From an uncultured Pseudodesulfovibrio sp. (GTDB taxonomy: Bacteria; Desulfobacterota; Desulfovibrionia; Desulfovibrionales; Desulfovibrionaceae), in the NCBI RefSeq assembly GCF_963662885.1, contig NZ_OY760059.1:930001-994000 (forward strand): a stretch of DNA of 64,000 bases, given 5' to 3'. The stretch's first letter is position 1. Every line of letters starts with the position of its first letter. Under the pieces are notes generated by a model. The model saw only the letters and a list, made by a program, of their open reading frames with translations, searched no databases and was not told the origin of the DNA. This document shows, piece after piece, positions 23,795 through 32,726 of the stretch. The position numbers were made by a program, and so were the translations under genes.

Positions 23795-24994
23795 TCAGTG
23801 CCTGGTCAGATAGTTCATGAGATTCTTGCGGTAGGCCGAAGGGTCGGCACATTCGAGTATTTCGATGGCCCTGCCGTCGGGTTGGGCGGTAAGGTCCACG
23901 TCCAGGGTATGGATGGGATTCATCTGTTCGTCCATGACGATCCGGATCTTCGGGCTCAGGGGCTCGCGCGAGTTGGTCTCGAAGACCAGGGCGTACTGTC
24001 CGGTGTTGAGCTTGACGAAGCTGCCCGCCGGGAAGATGCCCAGGCACTTGATGAACAACTGGACCTCGGTGGGGTCGAAATCCTGATCGCGCATGCCGTA
24101 CATGATGCCCAGCGCCTTGTTGGGCAGGATGGCGTCCTTGTAGCAGCGGTCCGAGGTCAGGGCATCGTACACGTCGGCCAGGCTGAGGATGCGGGCAAAC
24201 GCCGGGATGTCCTTGCGGGTCTGGCCCTCGGGATAGCCCGAACCGTTGTACCGCTCGTGGTGGTGCATGACGGCCTGGATAACCCTGTCCGGGATGTCGT
24301 TGTTGTGCCGCAGGATATCAACGCCGAACTGGGGGTGGCGGCGAACCTCCTCCCGCTCGGGTATGGTCAGGGGGCCAGGCTTGTTGATGATCCGGGCCGG
24401 GACCGTGGTCTTGCCCAGGTCGTGCATCATTCCGGCCACGCCGAGCAGGACCAGTTCGTCGCGGGACATGCCTATGAACTCGCCGAAGACCACGCTGATG
24501 GCGGCGACGTTGATGCAGTGGGTGTAGGTGTAGTCGTCGAATTGGGACAGCTTGGACAGGCAGATGAGGGTGTCGGGGTTGGACACGGCCGATTCCACGA
24601 TGGCGCTGGCCGTCTTGAGCGAGGTTGCGTAATCCATCTTGCGCCCGAGCTTGGCGTCCTGGACGATCTGCATGGCGTGGGCCATGGCGTCCTCATAGGT
24701 GACCGAAGCGGAGGAGATAGCCTGACTGAAGGGCGTGCGCTCCTTGGGCTTGCGGCCGATCTCGCTGCCGGAGATAAGCTGCTCCAGGTGGGCTTCGTCG
24801 GTCAGGTCGCCCGCTTCCTCGGTGGTCACGAAGACCTCTTTGTAGCCCAGGTCCATGAGCCGGGCCACTTCGGTCTCGGATTCGATGATGCCGGGTTCGG
24901 TGTACAGGTACGGCAGGTGTTGCCAGAGTTCTCCGGGTACCTGCACCACTTCCATGCCGGGCTTCAGGGCTTCTATGGGAATTTTCTTTATCAT
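23795..24994 (-). CDS. HD-GYP domain protein (probable c-di-GMP phosphodiesterase)
   Basis: The 399-residue protein has an N-terminal DUF3391-like region (1-120, IPIEALKPGMEVVQVPGELW) and an HD-GYP domain. MMHDLGKT holds His191-Asp192, and NGSGYPEG is the GYP motif, with HHHERYNG just before it. HD-GYP enzymes linearise cyclic di-GMP through a metal centre. All visible metal residues are present. It has no membrane segment. The start is ATG 24994; the frame is open much further, but that part overlaps the PilZ gene. The PilZ gene ends 17 bases upstream. Confidence 0.92.
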   Translation of the reverse strand: MIKKIPIEALKPGMEVVQVPGELWQHLPYLYTEPGIIESETEVARLMDLGYKEVFVTTEEAGDLTDEAHLEQLISGSEIGRKPKERTPFSQAISSASVTYEDAMAHAMQIVQDAKLGRKMDYATSLKTASAIVESAVSNPDTLICLSKLSQFDDYTYTHCINVAAISVVFGEFIGMSRDELVLLGVAGMMHDLGKTTVPARIINKPGPLTIPEREEVRRHPQFGVDILRHNNDIPDRVIQAVMHHHERYNGSGYPEGQTRKDIPAFARILSLADVYDALTSDRCYKDAILPNKALGIMYGMRDQDFDPTEVQLFIKCLGIFPAGSFVKLNTGQYALVFETNSREPLSPKIRIVMDEQMNPIHTLDVDLTAQPDGRAIEILECADPSAYRKNLMNYLTRH

Positions 24995-25011
24995 ATCGAC
25001 ATTTGGCTGGG

Positions 25012-25725
25012 TTAAAGGGACAGTCTGCGCATTCTCTCCAGATACGTCCCGATGCGTTCTTGTTCGATCTCGTTCAGGTCCAGGAACATGGCCCCGATGA
25101 CATGCAGCCCCTGTTCCCGTTTGATGTTTCGGACCACGATGGGCAGTTTGAGCGAGCCCTCGATCCCCAGGTTGGCGGCGATCATCATGGTGTCGCCCCC
25201 CTCGAGTCGTGCGATGGAATCCCGTGCGCAGGCTCGCACCGTGATCTTGCACCCCGTGGAGCTTATGTTGGCTATCAGGCACTCGTACTCGGCGTCTTCG
25301 GTCAGAAGCCGGGCGTCGATACTGCACTTGGTCCGGGTGTCCCGCCTCAGTTCGACCTTCTCGATAACCGTCGGGTAGGCACAGAAGATCAGCGAGGTGG
25401 GTGAGGTGACGGCATTGAATGTCGTGCTCTTGAACCCGTAGACCGTTCCCTGATGGACGTATTTTACGATGATCTCGCCGCCCAGGGCCAGCTGGTCGCG
25501 AATACGCCCGGGCAACCTGACCGACACGATGAGATACTCGTACGGTTCGAGGCCCACGATGCGACCCCGGTAGGACTGGTCCGCGCCCGGAACGCGGATG
25601 ACCACATTCTTGCCCAGAGAGACGCGCAGCTGCACGCCCGGAATCTTCAGCACCCTGGCCTCGGCCGGGGCGAGCATGTTTTCGGCTCCTTCGGTCCTTG
25701 CAGAACTTACCGGCTTCACGTCCAT
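25012..25725 (-). CDS. PilZ-domain c-di-GMP receptor with YcgR-like N-terminal domain
   Basis: The 237-residue protein has a YcgR-N-like beta-barrel (about 25-115) and a C-terminal PilZ domain. The c-di-GMP-binding arginines are in ELRRDTRTKCS (about 125-135), and the (D/N)xSxxG element is NISSTGCKI. YcgR-type proteins slow the flagellar motor when c-di-GMP is high. It forms an operon with the HD-GYP enzyme downstream, so receptor and hydrolase are made together. The start is ATG 25725. Confidence 0.88.
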   Translation of the reverse strand: MDVKPVSSARTEGAENMLAPAEARVLKIPGVQLRVSLGKNVVIRVPGADQSYRGRIVGLEPYEYLIVSVRLPGRIRDQLALGGEIIVKYVHQGTVYGFKSTTFNAVTSPTSLIFCAYPTVIEKVELRRDTRTKCSIDARLLTEDAEYECLIANISSTGCKITVRACARDSIARLEGGDTMMIAANLGIEGSLKLPIVVRNIKREQGLHVIGAMFLDLNEIEQERIGTYLERMRRLSL

Positions 25726-25853
25726 GGAACACCTTGTCCGGGAGCCGGGCCATGCATTGGCCTGGCGGGATTCCCGGCCATCCTTTCATGGGATAAATCT
25801 ATACACGAGATCAACTACTGCTGTCGATAGGGGAATGTCCTATCGTGGTCGTA

Positions 25854-26408
25854 TCAGAAAACCTCGGCCTCGAACCAGAAAATGTCCGTGTCCGAATCCT
25901 TCCAGGCATCGCGAGGCAGCCCCGCCTTGTTGCAGGTCTGGGCCAGGAACGTTTCGCGATCCCAGCTCCATTCCACCGGCACCTGCGGCAGCAGCAGACC
26001 GGACCTGCCGCTTCGGCTCATGATCAGTCCGTGGCGGCCGACCTCGACCAGTTTCGGGTCCGGGCACGGCTCTACGGGGCTCAGGATGGAGATTTCGTAT
26101 TCGACGCGCTTGAATTCAGTCTCGTTCAGAGGAGGAAAGCGCGGGTCGCGGAAGGCGGCGGACAGGGCCATGTCCCAGACCGTGCGGTAGAGCGGACCCG
26201 ACCCCAGGACGTTGCCGATGCAGCCGCGCAGGTTGCCCCCGATCTTGAGGGTCACGAACGCGCCCAGGTGCTCGCGAAGCTTGTCCGTGGGCGGTTCGGG
26301 CTGCGTGGTCTCGCTGTCCATGCCCAGGCCGGACGAAATGGCCTGAACCACCAAGCCCTTGAGATACTGTTTTTCCTCATCGGTCAGTTCGAAACGGAAG
26401 TCGGACAT
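25854..26408 (-). CDS. amrA: AMMECR1-domain protein (AmmeMemoRadiSam system protein A)
   Basis: The 184-residue protein is a complete AMMECR1 domain: FVTLKIGGNLRGCIGNVLGS (LRGCIG is the family hallmark), AFRDPRFPPL and EYEISILSP. The family pairs with a Memo-like protein and a radical SAM enzyme in many anaerobes, but neither partner is in this window. The biochemical role is unknown. The gene follows the MFS carrier gene by 3 bases on the same strand, so the two are co-transcribed. Confidence 0.92.
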   Translation of the reverse strand: MSDFRFELTDEEKQYLKGLVVQAISSGLGMDSETTQPEPPTDKLREHLGAFVTLKIGGNLRGCIGNVLGSGPLYRTVWDMALSAAFRDPRFPPLNETEFKRVEYEISILSPVEPCPDPKLVEVGRHGLIMSRSGRSGLLLPQVPVEWSWDRETFLAQTCNKAGLPRDAWKDSDTDIFWFEAEVF

Positions 26409-26411
26409 GGT

Positions 26412-27707
26412 TTACTCCTGGTTGCGTTGTGCGCGGGGCACGAAGAGCATGACGATCAGGCCGAGGACAAAGAGCCCCACCACGGCGGACATGCCCAGCC
26501 GTTGGCTGCCGGTGGCCAGGGTAAGCCAGCCCACCAGAAACGGTCCGATGAACGAGGTCAGCTTCCCAGACAGGGCCATGAGCCCGAACATCTCGGTGCG
26601 CACCTCGGCCGGGGCCGCATGGGCGAGCCACGACCTGCTCGAGGCCTGGACCGGCCCTACGAATATACCCAGAGAGAGCCCGAAAATCCAGAACAGGGTC
26701 TTGCTCTTCACCAGCAGGATGGCCGCGCCGGGTACGATCAGGCCGATCAGGGAGAGCAGAATGGTCAGCCTGGGCCCCAGCCGGTCGTCCAGCCAGGCGA
26801 ACGAGGCCGCGCCCAGTCCGGCGGTGACGTTCAGACCGATGCCGAAGATGATGACCTCGCTCGAATCCATGCCGAAGGCCGCTGCCGCATAAATGCCGCC
26901 AAAGGCGAACATGGTCGTCAGACCGTCGTTGTAGAACATGCGGGCCAGCAGGAACAGGGCGATTGAGCGGTGCCTGCGCAGGTTGCCGAGCGAGCGGCGC
27001 AGCTGGGCCGCACCCTCGGCCACGGCGCGTTTGAGCGGGATGCGCGCGGACGGCGCGTCCGGGGTGAACAGGAAAAGCGGCAGGCAGAAGAGCAGGTACC
27101 ACAGGGCGGTCATGGGCATGACCGCGCGCACGTTCAGTGCGTCCTCACGCGGTACGCCGAACCAGCCGGGCGGCTGGACCAGCCCATAGAGCGCGATGAC
27201 CAGCAGGACCAGCCCACCGGCATAACCCAGCCCCCAGCCCCAGCCCGACCAGCGGCCGATGCGGGACTTGTCGGCCAGATCCGGGAGCATGGCGTTGTAG
27301 AAAATCATGGCGTATTCGCTGCCCAGGGTCCCGGCCCCGGCCAGGAGCAGGGCGGGCCAGACCCAGGCCGGGTCCGGTCTGACGAACCAGAGCAGCCCGG
27401 TGGCCGCGATGCACAGCCCGGTGAAGGCGGCCAGCCAGGGCTTGCGCCGTCCGGAGCGGTCGGCCACGGCCCCGAGCAGAGGGCCGCCCAGGCCGATGAT
27501 CAGCCCGGCCACGCCCATCATGTTGCCCCACAGGGCTGTTCCCAGGGTTTCGTTCTCGGCAACGGCGCGGGTAAAGTAGGCGGCGAAGACAAAGGTCTGG
27601 ACCAGGGCCGCAAACCCGGAGTTGGCCCAGTCGTAGAGAGCCCATGAAAACAGGGCGCGTACCGGTCGCGGCGGAACATGGCGGGGGGAGGGGGCTGCTT
27701 CGGGCAT
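26412..27707 (-). CDS. MFS transporter (UMF1/Atg22-like)
   Basis: The 431-residue permease has about 12 membrane segments. The start region ALYDWANSGFAALVQTFVFA is the signature of the UMF1/Atg22-like branch, and GAVADRSGRRKPWLA is the MFS loop 2-3 motif. Substrates of this branch are mostly unknown; amino-acid efflux is known for yeast Atg22. It is co-transcribed with the AMMECR1 gene. Confidence 0.88.
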   Translation of the reverse strand: MPEAAPSPRHVPPRPVRALFSWALYDWANSGFAALVQTFVFAAYFTRAVAENETLGTALWGNMMGVAGLIIGLGGPLLGAVADRSGRRKPWLAAFTGLCIAATGLLWFVRPDPAWVWPALLLAGAGTLGSEYAMIFYNAMLPDLADKSRIGRWSGWGWGLGYAGGLVLLVIALYGLVQPPGWFGVPREDALNVRAVMPMTALWYLLFCLPLFLFTPDAPSARIPLKRAVAEGAAQLRRSLGNLRRHRSIALFLLARMFYNDGLTTMFAFGGIYAAAAFGMDSSEVIIFGIGLNVTAGLGAASFAWLDDRLGPRLTILLSLIGLIVPGAAILLVKSKTLFWIFGLSLGIFVGPVQASSRSWLAHAAPAEVRTEMFGLMALSGKLTSFIGPFLVGWLTLATGSQRLGMSAVVGLFVLGLIVMLFVPRAQRNQE

Positions 27708-27808
27708 GGAGCGCAGGGTAATACATGCGGTTCGGGTGTGCCACTCTTAGCTGTGAAGTGTTTGAAAAAAAGAGAGACGAACCGGAAAAGAGCGTGGTAT
27801 TGTGCAGC

Positions 27809-28609
27809 ATGTCTAGGGTATCCGTTCTCCTCCTGCTCGCCGGAATGATCCTGTTTCCCTCTCTTTCGGGAGTCGTCCCGGCGCTGGCCCAGGGGCCGGT
27901 GGTACTCGTTACCGACGAATACCCGCCGTATGTTCTCGGTAAGGGGGAGCGGCCCGGCCTGTTGACCGAGATCGTCACGGCCGCCTTTGCCGAGGCCGGG
28001 GTGGAGACAAAAATCCTGTATCGTCCCTGGAGGCGTTGCGCCCTGATGATCAACGAAGGCGAGGCGTTCGGAGCCTATCCCTACGCCCGAACCGAACAAC
28101 GGGCGGCATATGCCTGGTTCAGCGAACCCATCTGGGTGTGCCGCAACGTCTTCTTCTACCTCAAGGGGCGGATGGGAGATTTCGATTACACTTCCCTCAA
28201 CGCGCTGAAAGAGTACACCATTGCCGGGACCTCGGGGCATTACTACGAGGAAATCTTCAAGCAGAAGGGACTGAACGTGGACTATGCCCCGGGTGAAGCC
28301 TCCGGCGTGCGCAAGTTGTGGGAGCTGCGGTCAGCCCTGTTCGCCGAGGATGAACTGGTGGGCTGGACCCTGATAAACCGCATTTTCCCCAGCCGCGCCC
28401 ATCTCTTCAGATCCACCCCCACCCCCTGGAACCTGAATCCGCAGCACATCATGGTCTCCCGGAACTACCCCGGATCGCGCGAGCTGTTGCAACGTTTCAA
28501 CAAGGGGATGGAGGACATCCGTAGAAACGGGACCTACGACCGTCTGGTGGACCGGTATTGCCAACGCGGCCGGGAACTGCCCAACGGCGCGGTTAAGACT
28601 GTTCGCTGA
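27809..28609 (+). CDS. Periplasmic solute-binding protein (SBP_bac_3 type), orphan
   Basis: The 266-residue protein has a signal peptide (VSVLLLLAGMILFPSLSG...ALAQ) and a bilobed binding fold: VVLVTDEYPPYVLGKG, KILYRPWRRCALMI and YARTEQRAAYAWFSEPI. These segments align by eye with the orphan at 15185-15937. No transport genes are near. The start ATG 27809 gives a normal signal peptide; the frame is open upstream. The gene is convergent with cbiET, 9 bases apart. Confidence 0.82.
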   Translation: MSRVSVLLLLAGMILFPSLSGVVPALAQGPVVLVTDEYPPYVLGKGERPGLLTEIVTAAFAEAGVETKILYRPWRRCALMINEGEAFGAYPYARTEQRAAYAWFSEPIWVCRNVFFYLKGRMGDFDYTSLNALKEYTIAGTSGHYYEEIFKQKGLNVDYAPGEASGVRKLWELRSALFAEDELVGWTLINRIFPSRAHLFRSTPTPWNLNPQHIMVSRNYPGSRELLQRFNKGMEDIRRNGTYDRLVDRYCQRGRELPNGAVKTVR

Positions 28610-28618
28610 TACCTTGAA

Positions 28619-29863
28619 CTAGGGCCTTTCCGCCCAGAGCACGAAAACCGGATTCTGCGCCTTGAAGCGCAGGTCCCCGGCCAGGGAGTCCGTGGCCGAG
28701 GCCTGGAGCTGGGTCACGCCGAAATGCCAGCCCAGGGACTGGAAGTGGGCCTTGGCCGCGTGCAGGGAATCGAGCAGGATGCAGTGGACGACCACCCGTC
28801 CGCGCGGCGCGAGCTTGCGGCAGGCGGTCTCGAGCAGGACGGTATCCTGGTTGGCTTCGCCGCCCAGCCCCCCGCCGATGAAGATGCGGTCCGGCTCGGG
28901 CAGCCCGTCCAGTGCGCCGGGCATCTCGCCGAGAATCACGTCCACCAGCCATGCCCCGGTACGCCGGATGTTTTCGCGGATCATGGCCGCGCGGGTCTTG
29001 TTGCGTTCCACCGCAAAGACCCTGCCGCGCCGTGCCAGATGCGAGGCCTCGATGGACACGGAGCCGCAGCCCGCGCCCAGGTCCCAGACCGTGGATTCGG
29101 GGGTCACGCCCAGGTGGGCCAGCCCTGCCGCGCGCACGGGCAGCTTGGTGATCAGGTTCTTCTGGTGCAGGTAGAAATGGTCCGGGATGCCCAGGGACAA
29201 GGGGATCTCCGGCGGGTATTGCCGCTCCAGGACGACCAGGTTCAGCGGCGAGAACTCCATGCCCCAGGTCTCCCAAAGGGCCAGGGGGCGGATCAGCTCG
29301 TCCGGCGCGCCCAGGTTTTCGAGCACGGTCATGGAAAAGCAGTCCGCGCCGCGTTCCAGCAGTGCGCGGGCCACCTCGGCGGGCGTGTTCACCGTGTCTG
29401 TGAAGACCGCGATCAAATCCGCGCGCACCAAGGCTGCATACAACGGTGCATAGTCGTCGCGGCCGTGCAGGGAAACGAAATCCATGTCCTGCCAGGGCAG
29501 GGCCAGCCGGGCGGCGGCCAGTTGCATGGTGGACAGGCTCGGCTCCACAATCAGATTTTCACGCCCAAGTTCCTCGCCCAGCCGTTTGCCGATGCCGAAG
29601 AAGAGCGGATCGCCGTCGGCCAGAATGACCACCTTGCGTCCCTTGCGGGCGTTGCGGCGAACGGCCTCGATGATCGGTTTGAGCGGTCCTGCGATGGCCA
29701 GCCGGTGGGCGTGCTCCGGTATGAGCGTGTCCGGGCAGGCCGCAAGCAGCCGCTTGCCGCCGACCACGAGATCAGCCTCGGCCAGGGCCGAAGCCGCGGT
29801 GCCGGAGGGGATAAGGGAGCCGGGGGGCAGCCCGATGATGCGAACAGGTTCCATCTTGGTCAT
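28619..29863 (-). CDS. cbiET: Bifunctional cobalt-precorrin-7 C5 / cobalt-precorrin-6B C15 methyltransferase (decarboxylating) CbiET
   Basis: The 414-residue fusion of CbiE (about 1-210) and CbiT (about 215-414) is also called CobL. CbiE opens with VRIIGLPPGS and has VILADGDPLFFGIGKRL. CbiT has the class I SAM motif VWDLGAGCGSVSIEAS (about 258-273). It methylates C5 and C15 and decarboxylates the ring-C acetate. The start is probably ATG 29863, with ATG 29854 as an alternative; neither has a clear ribosome-binding site. No other cbi gene is adjacent. Confidence 0.94.
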   Translation of the reverse strand: MTKMEPVRIIGLPPGSLIPSGTAASALAEADLVVGGKRLLAACPDTLIPEHAHRLAIAGPLKPIIEAVRRNARKGRKVVILADGDPLFFGIGKRLGEELGRENLIVEPSLSTMQLAAARLALPWQDMDFVSLHGRDDYAPLYAALVRADLIAVFTDTVNTPAEVARALLERGADCFSMTVLENLGAPDELIRPLALWETWGMEFSPLNLVVLERQYPPEIPLSLGIPDHFYLHQKNLITKLPVRAAGLAHLGVTPESTVWDLGAGCGSVSIEASHLARRGRVFAVERNKTRAAMIRENIRRTGAWLVDVILGEMPGALDGLPEPDRIFIGGGLGGEANQDTVLLETACRKLAPRGRVVVHCILLDSLHAAKAHFQSLGWHFGVTQLQASATDSLAGDLRFKAQNPVFVLWAERP

Positions 29864-30009
29864 TGCGTCAATGTAAACGAAACAGGGCCGGGGGGGAAGG
29901 CCAATGCGCAGTCCGGGAAAACCATTGCAGAAGGTTTTCACTTTATTTCGTTTATGTTATCTACCCGAGCAAACCTCGGCGCGTCCTGCCCGATCATACT
30001 GGAGGAACC

Positions 30010-30660
30010 ATGCAATTCTTTCTCGATACCGCCAACCTGGACCAGATCCGCGAAGTGGGCGAACTCGGCCTGCTCGACGGCGTAACCACCAACCCGACGC
30101 TCATGTCCCGCGAAGGCGGCGACTGGCGCAAGCAGGCCGCGCGCATCTGCGAGATGGTGGACGGGCCGGTTTCTCTGGAGGTCATCGGCACCGGCCATGA
30201 AGAGATGATCAAGGAGGCCAAGGATCTGGTCTCCTTCGGCACCAACGTGGTGGTCAAGATTCCGATGATCCCCGAAGGACTCAAGGCGCTCAAGGAGCTG
30301 ACCGAGCGCGGCATAAAGACCAACGTGACCCTGGTCTTCTCGCCGACCCAGGCCCTGCTCGCAGCCAAGCTCGGAGCCACCTACGTCTCGCCCTTCGTGG
30401 GCAGGCTCGACGGGCTGAGCCAGTCCGGCATGGAAGGCGTGGACCAGATGCGGACCATGTTCGACAACTACGGCTTCGACACCAAAATCCTGGTCGCCTC
30501 GGTGCGCCACCCCATGCACGTGCTCGACGCGGGCCTGATCGGCGCGGACGTCATCACCCTGCCGTACGCGACCATCATGCAGCTCATGCACCACCCCCTG
30601 ACCGACAAGGGGCTGGCCGCCTTCCTGGCCGACTGGGAGGCATTCCAGAAAGGCGAATAG
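30010..30660 (+). CDS. fsa: Transaldolase-like / fructose-6-phosphate aldolase
   Basis: The 216-residue protein is of the short transaldolase family. It has FLDTANLDQIREV, the TTNPTL motif, and the Schiff-base lysine Lys83 in VVVKIPMIPEG. Members of this size are either fructose-6-phosphate aldolases or pentose-phosphate transaldolases; sequence alone does not separate them. The start is fixed by GGAGG (30001-30005) before ATG 30010. The gene is monocistronic, ended by the terminator at 30679-30706. Confidence 0.92.
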   Translation: MQFFLDTANLDQIREVGELGLLDGVTTNPTLMSREGGDWRKQAARICEMVDGPVSLEVIGTGHEEMIKEAKDLVSFGTNVVVKIPMIPEGLKALKELTERGIKTNVTLVFSPTQALLAAKLGATYVSPFVGRLDGLSQSGMEGVDQMRTMFDNYGFDTKILVASVRHPMHVLDAGLIGADVITLPYATIMQLMHHPLTDKGLAAFLADWEAFQKGE

Positions 30661-30678
30661 AAAACGATGAAAAAAGTT

Positions 30679-30706
30679 AAGCCGCCCCACAGGGCGGCTT
30701 TTTTTT
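30679..30706 (+). terminator. Intrinsic terminator after fsa
   Basis: The 9-bp stem AAGCCGCCC/GGGCGGCTT has a CACA loop and is followed by eight T residues (30699-30706). Confidence 0.93.
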
Positions 30707-30742
30707 GCTGAGGCGTCGAGGGCGGCGCGTATTTCTCTTCGG

Positions 30743-31582
30743 CTAGAAGCCGGAAGCGTTCTGGACCGTTTCCTCGATGGCGTTGAACAGAGCCCGGATG
30801 TCGCTCGGGGAGGGAATGTATCCCCGGATGAAGGGCTGCGAGTGCAGGCGGCCGCGATGCAGGTCTTCGGCCCACTGCGCGACCTCGGGGTGGAAGAAGC
30901 CGGGGTTGTTGCGGACGATGGCCGCCTTGGCCGGGCCGTCGTTCAAGCGCGCCCGGTAGGAAAAGTTCCGGTCGTGGAAATTGTAGTCGTAGAGCGGCTC
31001 GGGGATATGCAGGAAGCGCGCTCCTGCGGCAACGCACTGCACCCAGAAGTCCCAGTCCTCGTAGTCGGTGTTGGCGCGGTAGCGAACGCCCGCTTCCCAT
31101 ACCTCGCGGCGATACATGGCAGTGGGAGGCAGGGTGTTTTCCACCCGCAACCGGCCCTGGTTGAAGTCGGGCAACCGTATTTCGCGGCAGGCGGTCGTGG
31201 TATGCTCGAAGTAGTCCGGATACACCCCGGCTATCTTCGGGTTGCGTTCCAGAGTGTCGACACAGCGGGCCATGAAGTCGGGGCGCAAAGCGTCGTCCGG
31301 GTCCAGGCTGAACAGGTAGCGGCCCCGTGCCATGGAAAGCCCATGGTTGCGCACCGGGCCGGGCCTGCCCACGCGCTCCAGGCGCTCAATGACAAACCGT
31401 TCACAGTTGAGCCGTCCGGCCCACTGCTCTGCTCGGGCCACGGAGTCGTCGCTGCTGGCGTCGTCAATAAACAGGATTTCCACATCGTCGAGTCCCATGG
31501 ACTGCGCGGCCAGCGATTGAAACAGCCTGTTGCTGAATCGGCCGTAGTCGTGGTTCGGGATAACGACGGAAAGAATCGGCAT
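30743..31582 (-). CDS. Family 2 glycosyltransferase
   Basis: The 279-residue cytosolic GT-A enzyme begins LSVVIPNHDYGRFSNRLFQS, has FIDDASSDDS, and the DxD-type metal motif in FSLDPDDALRPDF (about residue 92-94). YEDWDFWVQC is the acceptor-side acidic motif. It has no membrane segment. It would add a sugar to a surface glycan or lipid; donor and acceptor are unknown. No sugar-pathway genes are adjacent. It follows cbiD on the same strand, 62 bases away. Confidence 0.9.
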   Translation of the reverse strand: MPILSVVIPNHDYGRFSNRLFQSLAAQSMGLDDVEILFIDDASSDDSVARAEQWAGRLNCERFVIERLERVGRPGPVRNHGLSMARGRYLFSLDPDDALRPDFMARCVDTLERNPKIAGVYPDYFEHTTTACREIRLPDFNQGRLRVENTLPPTAMYRREVWEAGVRYRANTDYEDWDFWVQCVAAGARFLHIPEPLYDYNFHDRNFSYRARLNDGPAKAAIVRNNPGFFHPEVAQWAEDLHRGRLHSQPFIRGYIPSPSDIRALFNAIEETVQNASGF

Positions 31583-31644
31583 GTGCGCCCCTTAGTCCTC
31601 TTGTTCTCAGAGCCGGGCGCCTGCAGTATTGGTATGCGCCGGGC

Positions 31645-32724
31645 CTAGTCTCCGAGGGGTTGTCCGTCGAAATCGAACACCGCGTAGGAGACCGTACATC
31701 TCTTGCCTGCCCACTTATCGGCATGTCCGGCTGCTTCCTTTACCAGTAATTTAAGGAAATTCTGTCGGGCGGGGTCGTCCCGGAGCATGTCCAGAACCTG
31801 GGCCGCGGTGTTGGCTTCGCGTATGGCCGGGAGTTGCGCCGGATCAATGCCCGCTTCCTGAGCGGCTCGGGCCAGCAGTTCGAAGTCCACGGGGTGGGTC
31901 TTGGCGTGGGTGTACTCCAGCCCTTGGGCCTGCTTGACCAGCTTGCCGAAGAATACGGCCCAGGTAACCCGTGAGAATCCATACTCTGCCGCGGCCCTCA
32001 TGGAAGAGGCGAAGAAGTCCGCGGCCTGGATCAGGGCGGTTTGCGGCACGTCCGGGTGGCGTTCCATGTAGAACCGTTCGCTGCGCCTGCCCGTGGTGAA
32101 GACCGCGTGGTCCAGTCCCTGGGCGCGGGCCACGCTCAGCCCCTCTTCGATGGTCGCCTTGAACGAGGCGTGGGAGTAGGGCTTGACGATGCCCTGGGTG
32201 CCGAGGATGGAGATGCCGCCGACAATTCCCAGACGGGGATTCATGGTCGCTTTGGCCAGGGCCTCGCCGTCGGGGACCTCCACGGTCACCAGTATGCGGC
32301 CAGCCTCAAGGTCTCCGGCGGCCAGTCGGGCCGCCGCCTCTATCTGCTTGCGAGGCTCCGGGTTGATGGCCGGTTCGCCCACGGGAACGGGCAGCCCCGG
32401 CAGGGTGACCCGGCCCACGCCCCGGCCTCCGTCGAGGACCAGTGCGGGCGGTGTGGGACCGTCCGTTTCCAGACGGACCACGGCCTGGATGTCGTGTCCG
32501 TGGGTCACGTCCGGGTCGTCGCCTCCGTCCTTGACCACGCTCACACGCACCGCGTCGCCCTCGGGCTCGATGCGTTCGATCGGTACGGCCAGAAAGCCGC
32601 CGGGCGGCAGGGGGACGTCCACGGCTTCGAGCCGTTCGCCCGTCAGCAGGAAGTGGACCCCGGCCATGGTCGCGGCCGAGGCGCAGGAGCCGGTGGTCCG
32701 GCCGCTACGAAGCGTTTTCGTCAC
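31645..32724 (-). CDS. cbiD: Cobalt-precorrin-5B C1-methyltransferase CbiD
   Basis: The 359-residue protein has the CbiD start LRSGRTTGSCASAATMAG, the VEVPDGEALAKATMNPRLGI segment, GGISILGTQGIVKPYS, and the TTGRRSE motif. It methylates C1 in the anaerobic cobalamin route. The start is GTG 32724, two bases after the TAG of the SDR/DUF2867 gene, with GGAGG some 13 bases upstream. The frame continues upstream through that gene but without CbiD similarity. Coupling to an SDR gene is unusual. Confidence 0.93.
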   Translation of the reverse strand: MTKTLRSGRTTGSCASAATMAGVHFLLTGERLEAVDVPLPPGGFLAVPIERIEPEGDAVRVSVVKDGGDDPDVTHGHDIQAVVRLETDGPTPPALVLDGGRGVGRVTLPGLPVPVGEPAINPEPRKQIEAAARLAAGDLEAGRILVTVEVPDGEALAKATMNPRLGIVGGISILGTQGIVKPYSHASFKATIEEGLSVARAQGLDHAVFTTGRRSERFYMERHPDVPQTALIQAADFFASSMRAAAEYGFSRVTWAVFFGKLVKQAQGLEYTHAKTHPVDFELLARAAQEAGIDPAQLPAIREANTAAQVLDMLRDDPARQNFLKLLVKEAAGHADKWAGKRCTVSYAVFDFDGQPLGD

Positions 32725-32726
32725 GA

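Noticed and set aside
23756..25015. 419-codon plus-strand frame opposite the HD-GYP gene
   Set aside because: Shadow frame; the HD-GYP gene has all catalytic motifs.
24995..25789. N-terminal extension of the HD-GYP frame to 25789
   Set aside because: This part overlaps the PilZ gene in another frame and has low-complexity Arg/Gly text; ATG 24994 gives the normal protein.
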